Below are positions 54,006 through 63,934 of a DNA stretch of 64,000 bases, piece by piece. The position numbers were made by a program, and so were the translations under genes. Below the pieces are notes generated by a model. That model did not search any database. It was not told the DNA's origin and saw nothing but the letters and a program-made list of their open reading frames with translations. Source of the DNA: Gimesia aquarii (GTDB taxonomy: Bacteria > Planctomycetota > Planctomycetia > Planctomycetales > Planctomycetaceae); contig NZ_CP037422.1 of NCBI RefSeq assembly GCF_007748175.1, positions 4,976,334 to 5,040,333 of the forward strand. Reading direction: 5' to 3'. Position 1 is the stretch's first letter; every line of letters starts with the position of its first letter.

Positions 54006-56624
54006 TTATTTATTACTCATTCTTTTTTCGAGTGTATCCATTGTCTCTTTTAAAGTGTATTCAAGGTAGTAATCCTGAGGATGAATCAACGATTCGACAG
54101 CGATATCGAGTGCTTGAGGATCATGGTAAAAGCTCAGTGCGCGAATTGCTTCCAGTCTGACTCTGGGGTGTTCATCATTAACCTGAGCTCTGAGTAATTC
54201 TAGAGAGCCATTCACTCGGTCACGCCAATAACACAAGACACGCGTGGCAGCAGCCCGTGCGCGTGGTTCGGGTGAGCGTAACATCTTCTTCAGAAATTGG
54301 ACATCGACAACATCAAGATTCTGATGTACCCATAACGCTTCGAGTAAATGGTGCTGGTAATCTTTGTCCTTCGGATCAAGAGTCGCAACCCATTTGTTGA
54401 CTGCTGAGGTCACTTCCTGGGTATCGCGGATTCGTAATTCACGGCGAACGCGATAACGTACCCGATCTTCATAAGTCTTCAAAAGATCGAGCAGTTCAGG
54501 AATCGATGCCTTCGCAATTTCCGGATCTTTCAATAAAGGTTTTTTAGAATAGGTCACGCGCCAGATGCGTCCGTGTTGGGCATCCCGATTGGGGTCTCGA
54601 ATCGAGTGTTGCATGTGACCTACCAGTGGATTGAACCAGTCAATCAGATACAGTGCACCATCTGGTCCAAATTGCAGATCAACGGGTCTGAAGTTGGTGT
54701 CTGTAGATTTTACGAGTGGTTCCACAGGATCTGCTGCGAATCCAGATCCATCTTCTTTCATTTTGTACTGCAATACGCCATGAAATCCGATGCAGTTGTT
54801 TAAGAGATAGTTACCTTGCATTTCTTCTGGAAACTGTCGGCTGGAAACAAATTCACATCCTGCAGTTGGCCGCCATTGTTTTTTAAGGAAATGCTTCATT
54901 CCTGCGTGTTTACGAGGGTAGTCCAAGTCACCAGAATAGGCGGTACCAAAATAGTTCGCTCCTCCAGAGGCATCAGCCACAAAGTTCTGGCCCCATCGAT
55001 CAAAGACATGCCCCCAAGGGTTGGCGTAGCTGTATGAAATGAAGATGTCGAATTTTTCTGTGCGCGGTTCATAACGAAAGACACCTGCATTTTTCACGCG
55101 GCGGGGACCATAGGGAGTTTCTACTTGTGTATGATGGAATGTCCCTTCCTGAAAGTATAAGTCTCCGCCAGGACCCCAAGTGAAAGCACTGATAGCATGG
55201 TGCGAATCTGCTGAGTCAAAGCCATGTAGCACGATTTCTTTGTGGTCTGCGTAACCATCGCCATCGGTATCTTTCAGAAATACTAAATTGGGTTGTTGAG
55301 CGACATACGCGCCCCCGTCTCCAAGTTCAATTCCCGTTGGTAAATGCAGGCCATCAGCAAAAATAGTCTGCTTGTCGGCACGACCATCGCCGTTCGTATC
55401 TTCAAAAATTAAAACCTTATCATCCACGTCTTTACCGGGCAAATATTGTGGGTAAGATTCCATTGTGCAAACCCACAAACGACCTTGGCTATCAAAGGTA
55501 AATTGAACCGGGTTTTTCAGCTCAGGAAAATCAACTTCTGAAGCAAACAGGTTGATTTCAAATCCTTCCGGTAATTCAAATTTCTTCTGTGATTCTTGAG
55601 GCGAAGTGATGCGTATCGATGAGGGGTCTTTCACATTGGTTTTAATATCAGCAAATTCACCTGTCTGGCTGTCGTCAATTTTGTGAGGAACGGTTTTTCC
55701 TTGAGCCACTGCCCAGATTCGTTTATCGCGATTCTCTATCATCTTCCGAAGTTTCGCAAATTCTGCCGGGAAGTTGACAACTCCAAAGGGCTTTTTTCGA
55801 CCACCGTAAATGTAGTAACCGTTGACGGCTCGATAGTCGTACCAGAACTGTCGATTTTTTTCCAGAACTTCGGCTCTCAGCTTTTTCATGTCTACCGTCG
55901 AGCCGGTTTTATTGTTGGTTCCAAATAAAGCTTCATCAATGATAGGAGCCAATTGTTGATATCCATAGTCAGTCAAGTGGATTCCGTTGAAAGTGAAATC
56001 TTGGTCCCCACTTTTCATTAACTTTTTACTCGGAGTAAACAGGTCGATAAACAGAACATTTTTCTCTTTCGCCATTTTCTGCATCGAGTCAGTATAAAGC
56101 TTGATCCGCTGGTTATTTTCTTTGCAGTCAGTCAAACCATGACGTTTTAAATCTTCATTTGCAATTGGTGAAAAGAGCACCAGTTGTGGGTGAGATTTTC
56201 CGTTGTATTTCGCTTGAAGCGTCGTGTCGATAAATTTCTTTAAATCGGCTTCGAATTTGGGAATACCGCTTTTGCCAGCGAAAGATTCGTTAAACCCAAA
56301 ACAAGCTATGATCACGTCTGCTTTGTGGTCTTCCAGGTTGTGACCATGATCCTGAAAATCCTTTGAGCGAGGACGCAGAGTCAATTCATCGGCTGACCAG
56401 CCTAGATTACGCACAACTAGTTCTTTTTCCGGAAAACGGCTATGTAATAGGGTTTCAAAATACCCTGCATCCTGCATACGTTCGAAAAATGTGTTTCCAA
56501 TTAAAACAATACGATCATGGGGTTTTACCTCCAGATGTTGTTGCCCTTCTTGGGCGTGGCCATGTGCAGCCGCAAAGATGGTTACTGAGATGATGCATAA
56601 AGCAATTTGTAGGGATTTCTTCAC
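54006..56624 (-). CDS. Secreted SGNH-hydrolase / PVC-type dehydrogenase / HEAT fusion
   Basis: An 872-aa protein with a signal peptide (about 1-24). Residues 30-240 form an SGNH/GDSL-like domain (IVLIGNTFFERMQ, IIACFGFNESF, GIHLTDYGYQQ); the usual GDS Ser is replaced by Asn (GNT), so hydrolase activity is uncertain. Residues 345-700 form the membrane-bound dehydrogenase propeller known from PVC bacteria (GRLWVCTMESYPQYLPG, DTNGDGRADKQTIFADGLHLPTGIE, GALYLIDWFNPLVGHMQHS). HEAT repeats end the protein. No CxxCH is present; the heme domain is in the next gene downstream. Confidence 0.82.
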   Translation of the reverse strand: MKKSLQIALCIISVTIFAAAHGHAQEGQQHLEVKPHDRIVLIGNTFFERMQDAGYFETLLHSRFPEKELVVRNLGWSADELTLRPRSKDFQDHGHNLEDHKADVIIACFGFNESFAGKSGIPKFEADLKKFIDTTLQAKYNGKSHPQLVLFSPIANEDLKRHGLTDCKENNQRIKLYTDSMQKMAKEKNVLFIDLFTPSKKLMKSGDQDFTFNGIHLTDYGYQQLAPIIDEALFGTNNKTGSTVDMKKLRAEVLEKNRQFWYDYRAVNGYYIYGGRKKPFGVVNFPAEFAKLRKMIENRDKRIWAVAQGKTVPHKIDDSQTGEFADIKTNVKDPSSIRITSPQESQKKFELPEGFEINLFASEVDFPELKNPVQFTFDSQGRLWVCTMESYPQYLPGKDVDDKVLIFEDTNGDGRADKQTIFADGLHLPTGIELGDGGAYVAQQPNLVFLKDTDGDGYADHKEIVLHGFDSADSHHAISAFTWGPGGDLYFQEGTFHHTQVETPYGPRRVKNAGVFRYEPRTEKFDIFISYSYANPWGHVFDRWGQNFVADASGGANYFGTAYSGDLDYPRKHAGMKHFLKKQWRPTAGCEFVSSRQFPEEMQGNYLLNNCIGFHGVLQYKMKEDGSGFAADPVEPLVKSTDTNFRPVDLQFGPDGALYLIDWFNPLVGHMQHSIRDPNRDAQHGRIWRVTYSKKPLLKDPEIAKASIPELLDLLKTYEDRVRYRVRRELRIRDTQEVTSAVNKWVATLDPKDKDYQHHLLEALWVHQNLDVVDVQFLKKMLRSPEPRARAAATRVLCYWRDRVNGSLELLRAQVNDEHPRVRLEAIRALSFYHDPQALDIAVESLIHPQDYYLEYTLKETMDTLEKRMSNK

Positions 56625-56832
56625 TGCAGTAAGCTTTCTTATTAAATAGGCAAAAGAGGCAGGAGACTCTGAAGGTATTTTTTTGAGTCAAATGATTTGG
56701 ATGGGGGGCTTGCTATACCGATCCAAACTATAATTTTGTAGCATAGTACTACCTGTGTCAAATCAATCTGCTAAGTTGTCTGATATTGTTTAGTTTTTTG
56801 AACATCAGTGATACAACTATGAGGAACTTTGA

Positions 56833-59800
56833 ATGGAGTCCAATTTAAGTTCAACGCGAGGGAATATAAAGCAGTTCCGTATTGATTCTACGTCAAAGAT
56901 AAAGAAACCGCTAACAGAATCTTATTCTCAGCCGGCAGACATTTCCTCTATTAAATTAATAATCGAAAGTATTCCGTCAGGTGTAGTTTTATGTTCCGAA
57001 GGAATGCTGTTTGTCAATCAACGGGCAGACGATCTTTTAGGTGGTTCTGAAAAGCATCTTGCTGTCTTTGAGGAAAACCTCAAGCAATTATTTGAATTGA
57101 GGACGAAACTTGCTACCACATCTAAGATGTCGCAGCATTCTGAACAAGCAGAAATCAGTTTTCAACTGAGTAATGGAATGCAGCATCTATGCGAGGTTAC
57201 ACTTCCGAATAATGCGGAACAAGAACTTTGGCTGATCGATGATATTACTGCACAAAGACAAAATGAACGCTTGCTGCGGTTACTTTCTCACGCGACCAGT
57301 GGTGTGACCGGAGATGAGTTTTACAAACGTTTGGTTAAGGAATTAGCCGATGCCCTCAAACTCAAAGGTGTCTTTTTAGTTCAACATCTAGAATCAAGTC
57401 GACAAGTGGAAAAGTGTCGGACGATTGCTGCCTATTTGAATGAGACATTGATTCCTGATTTCGAATATGAAGTGGCTGGGACGCCTTGTGAGAGTGCTGT
57501 CGGGCATGAGCCTTATGTCGTACATAGTGGTGTAGCCGCAAAGTATCCTGAAGATTATTTTCTAGTTGAAAATCAGATTGAATCATATTTCAGCATTCCC
57601 ATGATCAATAAGAATGGGGAGATTCACGGTCATCTAATTCTACTTGGTGATCGACCGATTTATGAGAATCTGGCCGAGATTCCAGCTATCAAAAACTATA
57701 CTTTTCGGGCAGCAACGGAATTAAGCCGGGAACGCGCTGAGAAGCGACTAAAAGATAGTGAACTTCGTATTACCATGGCTGCTCGTGGATCAGTTATGGG
57801 ATTTTGGGATTATGACATCCTGACTGGTCAAGTTAAGTTCGATGATCATTGGTATTCCATGCTGGGATATGAACCACAGGAATTTCCAGCCACATTTGAA
57901 GCCTGGGAAAAATTGGTGCATGCCGATGATTTACCACCCACATTAAAACTGCTGGAGGATTATATTCAGGGAAAGTCAACTACATACGAAGCAGAAATTC
58001 GTATGAAGAAAAAGGATGGCGACTGGAAGTGGATTTTTACGAGAGGAAAAATTTCCTCTTATAGTCCTGATAAGACTCCATTGCAAATTATTGGTACACA
58101 TATCGATATTGATGATCTCAAACGCTCTCAACAGATCCGGTTAGAAAATGAAGCGCGTTTAAGAATCATTATGGATCAAATTCCCGCCATTTTATGGACA
58201 ACGGATTGTCATAACCAATATACCTCAATTGTAGGTGCTGGGCTCAATCAGTTTGGGATTCAGCCTAATGAAACTGTGGGACAGGCAATTTATGGTTTTC
58301 ATGAGTCGCATGATGCTTCTAAAAATATGATCGCCATGCACGACAGGACGCTAAAAGGGGAGTCTGTCCGGTTTGAGCAGCGATTGCAAAATACGATTTT
58401 GGATATTCACATTGAACCCTTAAGAAATTCGAATGATGAAATTATCGGCTGCATTGGTTTGGCAATCGATGTAACCGTGCGAAAGAACACAGTAGAACAA
58501 GTAAATCGTCAACGGATTTTACTTCAGACGATTTTCCATTCTGTCACGGATGCGATGATTGTGACCGATCGCAGTCATAATGTCGTCATGTGTAATGAAT
58601 CGATACAAATCTATTTTCGGTGTAAAGAGGCTGATCTCTTGGGAAAACCGATTCGGGAAATCATTGCCTCTGGTGAACAATATGATGATAAGTATTTAAG
58701 AGTTTCCTATCCGAACTCCCGTGTCTTGAAACCTTTCATTTTAGAGTATCAACGCGCTGATGGATCTTGTTTTCAGGGTGAGACTATTGTGACTCCTTTA
58801 AGACGGTCTGATAATCAAATCACCGGTTATATTCAGGTAATTCGGGACATAACCGACCGGATTCAGATCGAAGAAGAAAAAGATCAATTGCATGCGCAAA
58901 TGTTACATGCGCAGAAACTGGAAAGCCTGGGGGTTCTGGCAGGTGGAATTGCACATGATTTCAACAATTTATTACTGGCAATTTTAGGAAATACTAATTT
59001 GGCGCTTCTGGATTTAAATGACGATTCCCCCGTTATCCAGAATGTTCAAAACATTGAAATTGCAGCTAAGCATGCTGCAAAAATCTGTGAGCGACTTTTA
59101 GCATATTCGGGTAGGCGCACTTTTGCCTCAAGTACCTTTAATCTCAATCTTATCATTCAGGAGACAGTTGAAATTTTAAAAACCATTGTCTCTCCCAATG
59201 CCATCATTGAGTTGAATCTTTCTGAAGAGGAATTATTGATTCATGGAGACACAGGTCAAATTGAACAAGTGGTTCTGAATTTATTGACCAATGCTTCTGA
59301 AGCAATTCAGAATCAAAGTAGGGCAGGTGAGATCTGTATTCGAACGGATATACAGGAACTAACTCAGGAAGAATTGGCAAACTATTATTTTTGTGAAAAT
59401 ATTCATCCTGGAATGTATGTCTATTTTGAAATTCAAGATAACGGAATTGGTATGGATGAAGATTGCCAGTCTAAAATGTTTGATCCTTTTTTTACCACAA
59501 AGTTCACTGGACGAGGTCTAGGGTTAGCAGGAGTCTCTGGAATCATTCGTGGGCATCATGGAGGGCTTTATGTTGAGTCAGCGCTCAATTCAGGGTCATG
59601 TTTTCGAGTAATTTTACCTGTCGCTGATAGCTCTGTTGAAGACATAAAATCTGATAGTAGTGTTGATTCTCTGGTGGCTCCTCATGTTGGTTCTGTTTTG
59701 GTGATCGATGATGATAAAGCAGTGTCAAATGTGGTCAACAATATTTTAAAGCGTTTTGGATTTTCTGTATTAGTTGCAAACTCAGGAAGTGAAGGAATTG

Positions 59801-60087
59801 AAATCTTTGAGCAAAATCGTAATTTGATCAATGTCGTATTACTGGATATGACCATGCCAGGATTGAGTGGAGTAGAGACACTCAATTTGCTGAAAAATAA
59901 AGGAATGACTGTTCCCGTGATTCTGACGAGTGGTTTAAGTGAAACCGATGTTGCCAGTCAAATTGAAAAGTCTGAATTTGTTCACTTTCTCAAGAAACCC
60001 TATAAACCACAAAAGCTGGTCAATGTTGTGAGTCGGGCATTGTTGAGACATCAGATACAGGAAGATTCATCGAGTAATTACTACTAG
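56833..60087 (+). CDS. Soluble hybrid sensor histidine kinase (GAF, PAS repeats, HisKA, REC)
   Basis: A 1084-aa hybrid kinase without membrane helices. An N-terminal PAS-like part (about 35-130), a GAF domain (about 150-300), and three PAS/PAC modules (about 310-440, 440-560, 565-680; e.g. MGFWDYDILTGQVKF and DAMIVTDRSHNVVMCN) lead to HisKA with H708 in AHDFNNLLLAILGN. The ATPase has LLTNASEAIQ, DNGIGMDED and GRGLGLAGVSGI. A receiver follows with D1005 (VVLLDMTMPG) and a Lys near FLKKPYKPQ. It looks cytoplasmic, sensing small molecules or redox via PAS/GAF. Cognate phosphotransfer partner not found nearby. Confidence 0.9.
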   Translation: MESNLSSTRGNIKQFRIDSTSKIKKPLTESYSQPADISSIKLIIESIPSGVVLCSEGMLFVNQRADDLLGGSEKHLAVFEENLKQLFELRTKLATTSKMSQHSEQAEISFQLSNGMQHLCEVTLPNNAEQELWLIDDITAQRQNERLLRLLSHATSGVTGDEFYKRLVKELADALKLKGVFLVQHLESSRQVEKCRTIAAYLNETLIPDFEYEVAGTPCESAVGHEPYVVHSGVAAKYPEDYFLVENQIESYFSIPMINKNGEIHGHLILLGDRPIYENLAEIPAIKNYTFRAATELSRERAEKRLKDSELRITMAARGSVMGFWDYDILTGQVKFDDHWYSMLGYEPQEFPATFEAWEKLVHADDLPPTLKLLEDYIQGKSTTYEAEIRMKKKDGDWKWIFTRGKISSYSPDKTPLQIIGTHIDIDDLKRSQQIRLENEARLRIIMDQIPAILWTTDCHNQYTSIVGAGLNQFGIQPNETVGQAIYGFHESHDASKNMIAMHDRTLKGESVRFEQRLQNTILDIHIEPLRNSNDEIIGCIGLAIDVTVRKNTVEQVNRQRILLQTIFHSVTDAMIVTDRSHNVVMCNESIQIYFRCKEADLLGKPIREIIASGEQYDDKYLRVSYPNSRVLKPFILEYQRADGSCFQGETIVTPLRRSDNQITGYIQVIRDITDRIQIEEEKDQLHAQMLHAQKLESLGVLAGGIAHDFNNLLLAILGNTNLALLDLNDDSPVIQNVQNIEIAAKHAAKICERLLAYSGRRTFASSTFNLNLIIQETVEILKTIVSPNAIIELNLSEEELLIHGDTGQIEQVVLNLLTNASEAIQNQSRAGEICIRTDIQELTQEELANYYFCENIHPGMYVYFEIQDNGIGMDEDCQSKMFDPFFTTKFTGRGLGLAGVSGIIRGHHGGLYVESALNSGSCFRVILPVADSSVEDIKSDSSVDSLVAPHVGSVLVIDDDKAVSNVVNNILKRFGFSVLVANSGSEGIEIFEQNRNLINVVLLDMTMPGLSGVETLNLLKNKGMTVPVILTSGLSETDVASQIEKSEFVHFLKKPYKPQKLVNVVSRALLRHQIQEDSSSNYY

Positions 60088-60095
60088 GGTTTGAG

Positions 60096-61415
60096 TCAGA
60101 GGAACAAAGACTGTTTGATCAGTTCTGCATACTGATTGAAAGCAAGGGCCATCGCCAGGAAAAGCATGGCAACATAATCGCCTTTGCCAAAACGATCTGC
60201 TCTTCCATGTGATCTGACAAAATCAAAAATAGTTCCAGTCGGACAACCATAGTGGCAGTATGCCTGAGGGACAAACAATGATGCGAAAAGTCCTATGATG
60301 GCTATTAAAATCGAAGCAATCCCAGCAGATGCTAGCAGATAAGCATCAAATGCTTCCAATTCAGCCAAATCAATCGGGAGATCTATAAAAATCACCGTTA
60401 ATACCACAACCAGCAATAAAACTGGGATCCAGCGTAGTGCTTTTTTGACATCCGGTCTAATTTTCCACTTACGCTTTGCAGGCACAATTCTTCCTAGAAA
60501 CTCTTGCGCAGTTCCATGCGGACAAATACTTTGACAGTAGAGATTTCGACGGGTTGCCCAAGGTATGAAGATTGCAAGCACCGCCAGGACGACGAGACCG
60601 AAAGATTGACGCCAGGGTATCGAATATTTCGCCCAGCCGGCAAAGAGTGATTCTGCCAATAGATCACCACTCAAAAACCCAAGATAGACGAACGCTGTAG
60701 CTTTAAACAGATTTCGAAGCCAGTGGTAATGTTTGAGGCGGGTAAAAGTGATGAGATATGCTCCTGCACAAAAAAGAATCAGAATTGCATCTTTCATCTG
60801 AAATTGGAAAGGTTGAACGATCTGCGATTTCTCGTTGGAATATTGAACGCGAAAAGCGATGGTATGGGCAATTCCCATACTGGTCATGGTGGCTCCTGAA
60901 ACGCCTTCGATTTCTCCGTGCTGTAGATCCAGTTTCGCTAATTCATCCCATGAATATTGTTTCCATAGATTCATGAAGTATTGATTATTACGCACATCTT
61001 TCACATGCGATGTTGTATCACCACTACTGCGAATTGATAGACCAATCACTTTTTCGGTTGTCTCGTCAAAAACGAGAAGAGTGTCCGAAGGGCCACAGTA
61101 GCCAATGATCTCATCTGCGATCGGGGAGGTCCGAATGGCATAACCGATCTGTTTTTGGTTCTGGTCCAGAATGAACAGTCCCATACGATCAGAATGGTCT
61201 ATTTTCAAAGAATGCGCTTGTGGGAGAAATGACTGCACTTCTTGTAGTTCGATGGGGGACTTTCCCTGCACACGAGTGCGAACATAATAGTCCCGAATCA
61301 GGAATACGATGAGAACTAAGACCGACATGCGATAAGTTTTTAAAGCAATTGATTTCAGATGACTCACCGGACGGGCAGAATGAGGAGGCTCGGCAGCTAG
61401 CGGTAACTCTGTCAT
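60096..61415 (-). CDS. NosR-like membrane protein: FMN-binding plus CxxxCP membrane domain
   Basis: A 439-aa protein. One helix (about 30-45), then an extracytoplasmic FMN-binding domain with VSGATMTS at 172-179 (the Thr in SGATxT carries covalent FMN in RnfG/NosR). Five or six more helices follow. Two CxxxCP motifs (CQSICPHGTAQEF and CHYGCPTGTIFDF) match NosR/NapH-type membrane domains. The C-terminal 2x[4Fe-4S] ferredoxin domain of NosR is absent; the protein ends after the last helix. No nosZ is in the window, so it may supply electrons to another periplasmic system. Confidence 0.8.
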   Translation of the reverse strand: MTELPLAAEPPHSARPVSHLKSIALKTYRMSVLVLIVFLIRDYYVRTRVQGKSPIELQEVQSFLPQAHSLKIDHSDRMGLFILDQNQKQIGYAIRTSPIADEIIGYCGPSDTLLVFDETTEKVIGLSIRSSGDTTSHVKDVRNNQYFMNLWKQYSWDELAKLDLQHGEIEGVSGATMTSMGIAHTIAFRVQYSNEKSQIVQPFQFQMKDAILILFCAGAYLITFTRLKHYHWLRNLFKATAFVYLGFLSGDLLAESLFAGWAKYSIPWRQSFGLVVLAVLAIFIPWATRRNLYCQSICPHGTAQEFLGRIVPAKRKWKIRPDVKKALRWIPVLLLVVVLTVIFIDLPIDLAELEAFDAYLLASAGIASILIAIIGLFASLFVPQAYCHYGCPTGTIFDFVRSHGRADRFGKGDYVAMLFLAMALAFNQYAELIKQSLFL

Positions 61416-61520
61416 CCTGTTCTCAATAAATCAATCAAATCTCGTCTTGATTTCGTTGATCTTCATCATACAAAATTGCGAAAGAAAAACCTGCAAGCTG
61501 AACTAGGGGCGTATTTATGA

Positions 61521-63824
61521 TTATTCGCTGGGGAGGATTTGAATTGCATCTGCATGCACATTACCGTCCACGCCACTGTTTGACATAATCACTGCGATCG
61601 GCTGGTCTTTCTCAAAGTTAAATGTTCCCAGTGATATAAAACCGTGAGCTAAGGGAGGCTTGACTCGTTGGTTGATTTTCACGGTTTTCGTTCCCTGTGA
61701 TGAGCGAATCGTTACCGGTGTGTTCGTGGCACGATTTTTATGATGGCCATAAGCGAGACGGACCTCATACTTACCAGATTGATCCACCTGAAATTTGAAA
61801 TGGATTTCTGCTTTTTTTCCTTTACCATGATAAACGTAATGATTACCAATGTAACCTTTGAGCCCTTCGCCTTTGGTCCATTTTCCAACGAATTGAACAT
61901 TATTATGTTCATCGTCAATGACCAATCCCGGTAGCGTTGCCGGATCAATATAAGCGTCGATCACGGGAGGAAGTTGCTTGGAATCTTTACGGATATAAAA
62001 ACTTCCTTCAATTGTGTCGCGCCGTTCGATCCCTTTTCTTGCTAATAGTTTTTCAAGTTCTTTATAATGATCTGTATACACTGCTCGGGGATTGCATTGT
62101 TGATCAATACAGACCGCAGCCGCCTTTCCTACGACTTCACCCATCATGCCACCTGTCTTCATGACTCTTACGGTGCCGAGTGCTTCATGAGTCACGCTAA
62201 TACAACGGCCGGCCATAAATAGATTGGGAACATTTCGAGAATAAAAGCAGCGGTAAGGGATCGGGTAGCCTCGCTTACGATCAACACTTCTGTCAAACAC
62301 TGCTTTGGAGATAAAAGGATCCTCCGGATATTTTTTCATATATTGTTTTTTGGGGTAATGTAAATCGATGGACCAGGTGCTGGGAACGCAGCCATCAGGA
62401 AACGCAACTTTATTTGCGATATCTTTTCTGCGGAGAATGACGTCACCACGTAACATGCGGGATTCACGCGGCCCTCCAATATATGCCATCCAGGTTAAGA
62501 CTGCGTTGGCATGCTTGTCTTTGCCTCCTTTATTTTTCATCGCATTCCAGGCACCATAGACGGCTCTGAAATTCCAGTCACGCATTGATTCGAGATCTTT
62601 AATCGGATCTTTGTCGAAGCCACTTTCCCAGAACCATTGTCCATGAAATCGCTGCGGATAAGGAAAGTCTTCCATATCAAGATTTAATGCCCATTCAACA
62701 TTAGGGAAGGGGCGAGATTCTTTTGTCTCTTTCCATGTCCACATGTTGCTCATGCCCATGTGGCCTTTTTCGTGAGTGTAATAGTCTGCTCCAGCAAGAA
62801 AGCCGATTTCAGCGTGACCGGTACAATCAGCAAACAGAGTGCCGAGAAATTCGGTACGCTTGGCGGTCTTGGTATTAAATGCCGTCACACTTCGAATTTT
62901 ATCGCCCTCTTTTTTGACAGCGTAAGCATGCGTATTTAAGAACAAATCAATATTGGGTTCTGCCTTCACAATTTGCTCTTTGGTCTGATCTCCGAACTCT
63001 TCATAGGTTCCCGGTGAAGCAGTCGCTGAGTCGGCAAATTCTGCAATGATTTCACCAATGTGAGGATATTTGCCTCGGCGTACCAGGCCCTGTGCCCAGA
63101 CACGCACTTCAGAACTTCCGTTCCCCCCCAGTACAGGTCGGTTTTGAATCAATGCGACTTTGCAGCCCATGCGTGCGGCAGAGATGGCTGCCCCCATACC
63201 AGCATATCCACCACCTACGACAACGAGATCATACGGTTTTGTTTTTTCAGGTTGATCAGGAAGTCCCAACATTCCTTTGCGCCACTGGTCCATTGGAGCC
63301 ATGTCATTTGGTGGATTATAGGAAAGGTCTTTTGTGAATAGAATTGCATCACAACGGCCCGCAAATCCGGTTAAGTCGTGTAATGTAAGCTCAACCTCTG
63401 GCTTGGTGATTTCGACGGTTCCTCCATCATGCCAAAACCAGGTGGGACTTTTGGTTCCAAATGTTTCGCTGATTGGTTTTCCGTCGACCAGTAATTGGAA
63501 CCGACCTGGAGTACCAGGTGCTTTCCAGGGAGCGACCCAGTCTTTGGTGCGAACAAAGAGACGATACTTTCCTGTGGAAGGAAATTGGACTGTCGTCTTC
63601 GCGTCTTCAACAGGTTGTCCCAAACCGTGTGCCAGTAAGTAGGGCGAGCCCATGATATGGATAAACTGCGTATCCAGTTTCCAGCCTCCCTGTTGCTGAA
63701 AACTTTCTGCTTCCACCAGAACTCCCTCAGTGGGTTTCGAGTCAGCTAAGCTATTTGATGAGAATAGACAGAGCGAAAGTCCTACGAGTACGTATAGAAA
63801 CTGAGTTGTGAAACGCATTCTCAC
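61521..63824 (-). CDS. Secreted FAD-dependent oxidoreductase with golvesin-like C-terminal domain
   Basis: A 767-aa protein with a signal peptide (1-27). An N-terminal beta module (about 33-165) precedes an FAD-binding Rossmann motif (VVVGGGYAGMGAAISAARMG, near 203) with RPVLGGNGSSEVRVW. This is the FAD-dependent oxidoreductase type often called xanthan lyase-like. The C-terminal beta domain (about 635-767, GKYEVRLAYGHHKN and HADAIQIL) resembles golvesin C-terminal domains. It has AGGAG well placed before the ATG and a good promoter upstream. Likely acts on extracytoplasmic carbohydrate-related substrates; unproven. Confidence 0.85.
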   Translation of the reverse strand: MRMRFTTQFLYVLVGLSLCLFSSNSLADSKPTEGVLVEAESFQQQGGWKLDTQFIHIMGSPYLLAHGLGQPVEDAKTTVQFPSTGKYRLFVRTKDWVAPWKAPGTPGRFQLLVDGKPISETFGTKSPTWFWHDGGTVEITKPEVELTLHDLTGFAGRCDAILFTKDLSYNPPNDMAPMDQWRKGMLGLPDQPEKTKPYDLVVVGGGYAGMGAAISAARMGCKVALIQNRPVLGGNGSSEVRVWAQGLVRRGKYPHIGEIIAEFADSATASPGTYEEFGDQTKEQIVKAEPNIDLFLNTHAYAVKKEGDKIRSVTAFNTKTAKRTEFLGTLFADCTGHAEIGFLAGADYYTHEKGHMGMSNMWTWKETKESRPFPNVEWALNLDMEDFPYPQRFHGQWFWESGFDKDPIKDLESMRDWNFRAVYGAWNAMKNKGGKDKHANAVLTWMAYIGGPRESRMLRGDVILRRKDIANKVAFPDGCVPSTWSIDLHYPKKQYMKKYPEDPFISKAVFDRSVDRKRGYPIPYRCFYSRNVPNLFMAGRCISVTHEALGTVRVMKTGGMMGEVVGKAAAVCIDQQCNPRAVYTDHYKELEKLLARKGIERRDTIEGSFYIRKDSKQLPPVIDAYIDPATLPGLVIDDEHNNVQFVGKWTKGEGLKGYIGNHYVYHGKGKKAEIHFKFQVDQSGKYEVRLAYGHHKNRATNTPVTIRSSQGTKTVKINQRVKPPLAHGFISLGTFNFEKDQPIAVIMSNSGVDGNVHADAIQILPSE

Positions 63825-63904
63825 TGACTCCTGTGATTACTTAGCTTATTAGCTTAGAGAACATGATCAATTATTAAAAACACAATAGCTTCAACTTTCA
63901 TATA

Positions 63905-63934
63905 ATTATAAGCGCGAAGTAAAGCCAATTGCAA
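63905..63934 (-). promoter_or_regulatory. Sigma-70 type promoter of the FAD oxidoreductase gene
   Basis: Read on the minus strand, TTGCAA (63934-63929) and a perfect TATAAT (63910-63905) are 18 bp apart. The -10 lies about 80 nt before the ATG at 63824. Confidence 0.65.
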
